Position numbers and translations under genes: made by a program | Part shown: positions 60,372 through 64,000 of the stretch, in pieces | How the letters are laid out: every line of letters begins with the position of its first letter | Position numbering within the stretch: the stretch's first letter is position 1 | The notes under the pieces: model-generated | Told to the model about the DNA's origin: nothing | What the model saw: only the letters and a program-made list of their open reading frames with translations | The model's database searches: none | Source of the DNA: WTJH01 sp049889695 | GTDB taxonomy: Bacteria; Bacteroidota; Bacteroidia; Flavobacteriales; Flavobacteriaceae | Assembly (NCBI GenBank): GCA_049889695.1 | Contig: JBMHCX010000009.1 | Location: 124,001 to 188,000, forward strand | Direction of reading: 5' to 3' | DNA length: 64,000 nucleotides

Positions 60372-60716
60372 ATGACATTAATACATCTCGCCCTTCTCTT
60401 TTCTGCTATTTCGTTTTTCAGTTACGGAATAGGCTGCTTTGTAAGTGATTATATGATACGAGAATTTACGCGCTATGGTATTCCGCAGTACCGAAAACTT
60501 ACCGGCTGGCTTCAATTATTAGGAGGCTTAGGAATTGCTCTAGGGTTTTGGAATACTTATGTCCAGATATTTAGTACTGTAGGGCTTACTTTACTGATGT
60601 TGCTGGGTGTTTTTACACGAATTTTGATCAAGGATAGCTTTATCAAAACCCTACCAGCCCTCTCCTATTGTGTGTTAAATGCTTATCTGTCCTATACTTT
60701 ATTTCAACATTTGTGA
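60372..60716 (+). CDS. DoxX-like small membrane protein, type B
   Basis: A 114-aa four-helix membrane protein with IREFTRYGIPQYRKLTGWLQ, the same EF-x-x-YG core as its neighbours. It pairs with the paralogue at 61033 (EEEFTRYGFPDYR). A TAGCTTTG element at 60344-60351 matches the -7 consensus 20 bases before the ATG. Function unknown. Confidence 0.72.
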   Translation: MTLIHLALLFSAISFFSYGIGCFVSDYMIREFTRYGIPQYRKLTGWLQLLGGLGIALGFWNTYVQIFSTVGLTLLMLLGVFTRILIKDSFIKTLPALSYCVLNAYLSYTLFQHL

Positions 60717-60839
60717 GCTGCATCCGCAGTCAGGGAAAGCAAAAAAATCAGTTAAGAATGGTCAGTAGATTTTCTAAACCTCACCAATCAGAAGAATTTA
60801 TTTATTCGAGGATTTAATGAAAACAACAGTCAAATTAAT

Positions 60840-60950
60840 GATGTCCATCAATTGGGCTTTTTCTTAGATATCCTGTACAAGAATCAATTTTAAAGCATAG
60901 ATTTTTAAAAACAGGCGTAAAAAAAGGGACCGCATTGCTGCAATCCATTT
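60840..60950 (+). repeat. Spacer repeat copy 1, with a 3' coding remnant
   Basis: The 60717-61032 stretch (316 bases) holds no intact gene. Within it, 60840-60950 is about 80 percent identical by eye to 61843-61960. Both copies keep an in-frame tail reading GFFLDILY then a stop (at 60891-60893 here), followed by a shared AAACAGGCGTAAAAAA segment and a degraded copy of the tRNA-His terminator stem (one mismatch). Confidence 0.7.
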
Positions 60951-61032
60951 GTGTTTTTTGGTTAGATAAAGTATCATAAACTAAAGGTTCTTATTTAATG
61001 TATTATCCGATTGTATAAACTAGCTTCGTAAA

Positions 61033-61377
61033 ATGATTTATAAAGTTTTACAAATTTTTGCTGGGGTGTCTCATATTATCTATGGTCTATTAACCTTGGT
61101 CAATCCTTTTTATGAGGAGGAATTTACACGCTACGGTTTTCCAGACTACCGCATTTTTGTTGGGATCACTCAATCTGTTGCTGGAGGGTTTCTACTGTTG
61201 GGTTTTAAGAGTAGTACATTCACTCGATACAGCGCGGCCTACTTAGCCGGAATGATGGCAGTGGGATTTATCACTCGTCTTGTCATTCGTGATGGTTTAC
61301 TCCTATCTTCTCCCGCTTTTGTTTATATGGTGGTAAATTCCCTTATCTTTATTAGAAGCTTAATAACAAAAAAATGA
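61033..61377 (+). CDS. DoxX-like small membrane protein, type B' (paralogue of 60372)
   Basis: A 114-aa four-helix protein with NPFYEEEFTRYGFPDYRIF. It is clearly related to 60372: same length, and aligned blocks EFTRYG-P-YR and F-TR-x-I-x-D. The stop overlaps the next ATG (ATGA), so it is coupled to the type A' gene. Function unknown. Confidence 0.72.
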   Translation: MIYKVLQIFAGVSHIIYGLLTLVNPFYEEEFTRYGFPDYRIFVGITQSVAGGFLLLGFKSSTFTRYSAAYLAGMMAVGFITRLVIRDGLLLSSPAFVYMVVNSLIFIRSLITKK

Positions 61378-61760
61378 AGATTTTAAAATATCTACTCCAG
61401 GCTGCCGTTTCTTTAGTGGTTCTAAACGTATGGCTTTTTCGTTTTAATCAATCAACCATTTATCGTGGTGGAGAGGCATCCAACATGATAGAGGAATTTG
61501 CCGTTTATGGCCTTTCTGAGACCTTTGTTTATCTTATTGGAGGCTTAAAGGTTATAGCTGCTCTAGGGCTTTTAATTGGCTTTTTTAAGGAAAAGGTTAT
61601 ACTTCCATCTGCTCTTGTAATGGCCAGCCTCATGGTGGGCGCAATCTTTATGCATTTTAAAGTCTCGGATGACGCTATTAAATTCCTACCAGCTGGATTG
61701 ATGTTTATCTTTAGTGTGGGTATTATTTTTCTTCAGAAAAATATCAATTCTACTACATAA
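61374..61760 (+). CDS. DoxX-like small membrane protein, type A' (paralogue of 59893)
   Basis: A 128-aa four-helix protein related to 59893 along its full length (RGG-A-NM-EEFA-YGL core, then FFKEKVILPSA and a C-terminal helix). Coupled to 61033 by a 4-base overlap. Gene order over the block is A-B-B'-A', all on the plus strand. Function unknown. Confidence 0.72.
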   Translation: MKILKYLLQAAVSLVVLNVWLFRFNQSTIYRGGEASNMIEEFAVYGLSETFVYLIGGLKVIAALGLLIGFFKEKVILPSALVMASLMVGAIFMHFKVSDDAIKFLPAGLMFIFSVGIIFLQKNINSTT

Positions 61761-61842
61761 TTTCACCCTTAGCTGAGCTCAAGTATCATTAGAGAAGATA
61801 TCAGATGAATCAGCGAATTACTGCTGATACCATCGAATCGGT

Positions 61843-61960
61843 GATATCCATCCATCAGGCTTCTTCTTGGATATTCTGTATAGGATTCAATTTTAAAAGC
61901 ATAGATTTTAAAAAACAGGCGTAAAAAAAAAAGGGACTACATTGCTGCAATCCCTTTGCT
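61843..61960 (+). repeat. Spacer repeat copy 2, ending at tRNA-His
   Basis: Second copy of the spacer repeat, with the coding-like tail stopping at 61894-61896. Differences from copy 1 in that tail fall mostly at third codon positions (ttt/ttc, tta/ttg, atc/att, tac/tat), which implies both descend from translated sequence. The end merges into the terminator of tRNA-His on the other strand. Confidence 0.7.
61923..61957 (-). terminator. Intrinsic terminator of tRNA-His
   Basis: On the minus strand AAAGGGA / TCCCTTT with a 14-base loop is followed by a run of eight Ts, 10 bases after the tRNA end. Confidence 0.8.
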
Positions 61961-61966
61961 TATGAG

Positions 61967-62041
61967 GGTGGAAGATCGGTCTCGAACCGACGACCTCCTG
62001 AACCACAATCAGGCGCTCTAACCAACTGAGCTACAACCACC
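61967..62041 (-). tRNA. tRNA-His (GUG)
   Basis: A cloverleaf on the minus strand with the histidine-specific extra G at -1 (62041) opposite C73 (61967). Anticodon stem CCTGA / TCAGG, loop TTGTGGT (anticodon GTG). D-arm GCTC / GAGC and T-loop TTCGAGA are normal. The acceptor stem reads GTGGTTG / CTTCCAC, so positions 5-68 and 6-67 are U-U mismatches. Confidence 0.93.
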
Positions 62042-62084
62042 GTTTAGCAGCGCAAATTTACAAATTTTTAATAGGCTACAAAAG

Positions 62085-62807
62085 TTAAATGAGAGAATCG
62101 AAATCAGCAACCCCAATTAGTCGGTCTACGGTAAAGCCCTCCCCTGCTTCTAAGTCAAGTAAGCGACCTAAATTTCGCGCTCGATAACGGACACTTTCCA
62201 AGAAATTTTCACTGCTAATAGGCGTGTTTGGAGCTGAACTATTCGGATCGAAAAATTGACTTTTATACGCTTGAACGGCTTGCATTTTAGCTTCTAAAAA
62301 GCCACTGATATCCAAAACGATATCCGGTTGGATTTCTTCCCACTGTATATAGTGTAAGAGTAAGCGTGGACGCCAAGGCTGTTGCAGGGCTCCATCAGGG
62401 CCTTTTGTTTCTATACGGGCCAAACCACTTAAAAAGGCTGCATCTTTAACCAGTGCACTACCACGTCCATGGTCGATATGCCGATCGTGGATAGCATTGC
62501 ACAAAACAATTTCTGGACGGTGGGTACGTAGTTGTTGAATTACGTGTCGTTGATGGATTTCATCATTGACAAAAAAACCGTCTCGGAATTCCAGGTTACT
62601 TCTAAACTCCACTCCAAGGAGTTCGGCCGCATACTTCGATTCTTTTGCTCGAATAGCTGCAGTTCCACGGGTTCCAAGCTCCCCTTGTGTAAGGTCGATA
62701 ATACCGACTTTTTTTCCGGAAGCGACTGCTTTCGCCAGACTCCCGCCACAGCCCAACTCCACATCATCCGGGTGGGCACCAAAAGCCAAAATATCTAGGG
62801 TTTTCAT
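62085..62807 (-). CDS. bshB1: Bacillithiol biosynthesis deacetylase BshB1
   Basis: PIG-L/LmbE-type zinc deacetylase that removes the acetyl group from GlcNAc-malate in bacillithiol synthesis. It has 240 aa, typical for BshB1. The zinc motif is AHPDDVELGCGG (H12, D14, D15) with the third ligand in HIDHGRG (about residue 115), and LTQGELGTRGT follows the first motif. BshA and BshC are not in the window. It overlaps the stop-to-start region of the gene upstream by 4 bases. Confidence 0.93.
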   Translation of the reverse strand: MKTLDILAFGAHPDDVELGCGGSLAKAVASGKKVGIIDLTQGELGTRGTAAIRAKESKYAAELLGVEFRSNLEFRDGFFVNDEIHQRHVIQQLRTHRPEIVLCNAIHDRHIDHGRGSALVKDAAFLSGLARIETKGPDGALQQPWRPRLLLHYIQWEEIQPDIVLDISGFLEAKMQAVQAYKSQFFDPNSSAPNTPISSENFLESVRYRARNLGRLLDLEAGEGFTVDRLIGVADFDSLI

Positions 62808-63931
62808 GCGCCTAATGCCTTTAGGATATCGGCTTCTAAATCTTCAACTGCCTCGATTCCTACCGAAAAACGAATCAGGCTTTCGGATATGCCTTGTTGC
62901 TGTCTTTCTTCTGGTGTAAGCAAGGCGTGAGAAGCCAATGGAGGACTTATAACCGTACTTTCAACCCCTGCCAAACTCATGGAAGGCTGAATCAGGTGTA
63001 AACCTTTACAAAAACGAACAGCATCCATATCGTGTAAATCAAATGATAGCATAGCGCCAAAACCCTTCATTTGCTTTCGGGCCAACGCATGCTGAGGATG
63101 TGTCTCCAAACCGGGATAATACACTTTAGCGATGGCAGACTGGCGTTCCAAAAAATGAGCCAAGTGGGTGGCATTTTTAGTTTGCTCTTGAACACGTAAA
63201 TGCAACGTTTTTATACTTCGCTCCAACAACCAAACAGTCTGGTCGCTAAGATTTCCGCCTAAATTTTTAGCCAAGGCATATATGGGCGCCATGTATTGTT
63301 GCGAACAAACAACAGCCCCCGCACTGATATCGCTATGTCCGCCGAGATATTTTGTAGCACTGTGAACAACCATGTCAATCCCAAAGGACAAGGGATTCTG
63401 ATTAATCGGACTTGCAAAAGTATTATCGATCATAGACCAGAGACCTTTGTCTTTGGCAAGGGTTCCTATGGCAGCCAGGTCAATAATATGCAATAGAGGA
63501 TTGCTTGGAGTTTCGATATAAATTCCTTTCGTATTGGGTTGTATAGCCGCTTCAAAGGCCGTAATCGCATGTCCCTCAGCAAATGAAAAATCTATTCCGT
63601 ATTTCGGAAACAACTCTTTTATAAAATTACGCGTTCCCCCATAGAGATCGTTTTGAAAAACAACATGATCGCCCTTTTGCAGGTGGGCCAACAATGCTGT
63701 GCTGATGGCCGCCATCCCAGAACTGAAAATAAGTCCTTTCTCCCCTCCTTCTAAGGCAGCTATTTTTTGTGCTAATCCTTGCTGATTGGGGGTGTTAAAA
63801 TATCGGGGGTATCGGTTTTCATCCGCCTCAAAAAATGGATAAGAGGTACTCGTATACATAGGAGACCCTACTCCACCGTACTGACGATCCTGAAGTGTTC
63901 CTGTATGAACACAATGGGTTGACTTTTTCAT
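62804..63931 (-). CDS. Cystathionine gamma-synthase / PLP-dependent trans-sulfuration enzyme
   Basis: A 375-aa Cys/Met metabolism PLP enzyme. The PLP lysine is in HSATKYLGGHSDI (about residue 195), the phosphate site in FSSGMAAIS and the aspartate in SMIDNTFASP. It could be cystathionine gamma-synthase, a gamma- or beta-lyase, or an O-acetylhomoserine sulfhydrylase; family members are hard to separate. The link to bshB1 (cysteine-containing bacillithiol) hints at cysteine supply. One base separates it from the gene cut by the window edge. Confidence 0.85.
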   Translation of the reverse strand: MKKSTHCVHTGTLQDRQYGGVGSPMYTSTSYPFFEADENRYPRYFNTPNQQGLAQKIAALEGGEKGLIFSSGMAAISTALLAHLQKGDHVVFQNDLYGGTRNFIKELFPKYGIDFSFAEGHAITAFEAAIQPNTKGIYIETPSNPLLHIIDLAAIGTLAKDKGLWSMIDNTFASPINQNPLSFGIDMVVHSATKYLGGHSDISAGAVVCSQQYMAPIYALAKNLGGNLSDQTVWLLERSIKTLHLRVQEQTKNATHLAHFLERQSAIAKVYYPGLETHPQHALARKQMKGFGAMLSFDLHDMDAVRFCKGLHLIQPSMSLAGVESTVISPPLASHALLTPEERQQQGISESLIRFSVGIEAVEDLEADILKALGA

Positions 63932-63932
63932 C

Positions 63933-64000
63933 TTAACTTTCTATCCAGGAAATAATCTCTGGTGCGTCTGGAGAAGTACCCGGCTCGACGACCTGATCGA
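63933..64000 (-). CDS. 3' end of an unidentified gene (cut by window edge)
   Basis: The last 22 codons of a minus-strand frame ending EIISWIES then TAA at 63935-63933, one base before the trans-sulfuration gene. No family can be named from so little sequence. The tight spacing suggests it belongs to the same operon. Confidence 0.5.
   Translation of the reverse strand, partial: DQVVEPGTSPDAPEIISWIES

Noticed and set aside
62566..62919. 117-codon open frame opposite bshB1 and the start of the trans-sulfuration gene
   Set aside because: Spans two real genes on the other strand and has no recognisable motif.
1..64000. CRISPR arrays, insertion sequences, prophage genes, toxin-antitoxin pairs
   Set aside because: I found no regularly spaced repeats, transposase, integrase or phage structural genes on either strand.

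Overview
This is a gene-dense chromosomal window from a member of the Bacteroidota, almost certainly a marine, pigmented Flavobacteriaceae. The evidence is the gliding-motility ABC transporter genes gldF and gldG, a DUF5686/carboxypeptidase-regulatory outer-membrane protein, a likely type IX secretion sorting domain, promoters of the Bacteroidota type (TAnnTTTG at -7), a general lack of Shine-Dalgarno leaders, and zeaxanthin-type carotenoid genes. By eye the base composition is in the low forties of percent GC and fairly uniform. I see no insertion sequence, prophage, integrase or CRISPR array.

Layout. 1-3041 (minus): histidine utilisation operon hutH-hutI-hutU, with hutU cut by the window edge. 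3181-14032: smpB, the DUF5686 protein, pcm, then a plus-strand run of oxidoreductase, 3-hydroxyacyl-CoA dehydrogenase, DUF1015, YggS, an exonuclease/GIY-YIG fusion, a voltage-gated channel with a zinc ribbon, and miaA. 14050-17148: a lipoprotein hydrolase, purC and phoH. 17246-21715: a DUF62 (SAM hydroxide adenosyltransferase family) protein, gldF, gldG and dnaN. 21780-24088 (minus): a coupled pair that fits sulfonolipid (capnine) synthesis, a lipid class tied to gliding in this phylum. 24134-34779: oligopeptidase B, threonine aldolase, prfB with a classic programmed frameshift, HAD, dnaB, accA, a DMT exporter, an LptF/G permease and tgt. 34918-39748: split transketolase, outer-membrane proteins, an S4 RNA-binding protein, a phosphoribosyltransferase and aroK. 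39827-40073: tRNA-Lys, tRNA-Lys, tRNA-Leu.

40135-42420 is the most interesting stretch: a MerR regulator with an intact CarH/LitR-type B12-binding signature, followed by crtB and crtZ. An 18-base exact repeat lies in the promoters of both the regulator and crtB, and looks like a light-response operator. 42423-48594: two periplasmic chaperone-like proteins, a tiny sorting-domain-like protein, guaB with a palindrome at its transcription start, a secreted metallo-hydrolase and an HMG-CoA lyase. 48702-51624: DUF3050, an M28 peptidase, a beta-barrel protein and DUF983. 51703-55203 (minus): the methylcitrate-cycle operon prpB-prpC-prpD.

55451-61966 is the accessory-looking part: a hydrolase/PhyH pair, a polysaccharide deacetylase lipoprotein, an unrecognised secreted protein with an internal duplication, and four paralogous DoxX-like membrane proteins in A-B-B'-A' order, with two copies of a degenerate spacer that ends at tRNA-His. 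61967-64000 (minus): tRNA-His, bshB1 and a cystathionine gamma-synthase-family gene, with the 3' end of one more gene at the edge.

Most of the window is core metabolism and envelope biology. The candidate regulatory systems are the crt repeats, the guaB palindrome and the DUF62-gldFG / sulfonolipid neighbourhood.
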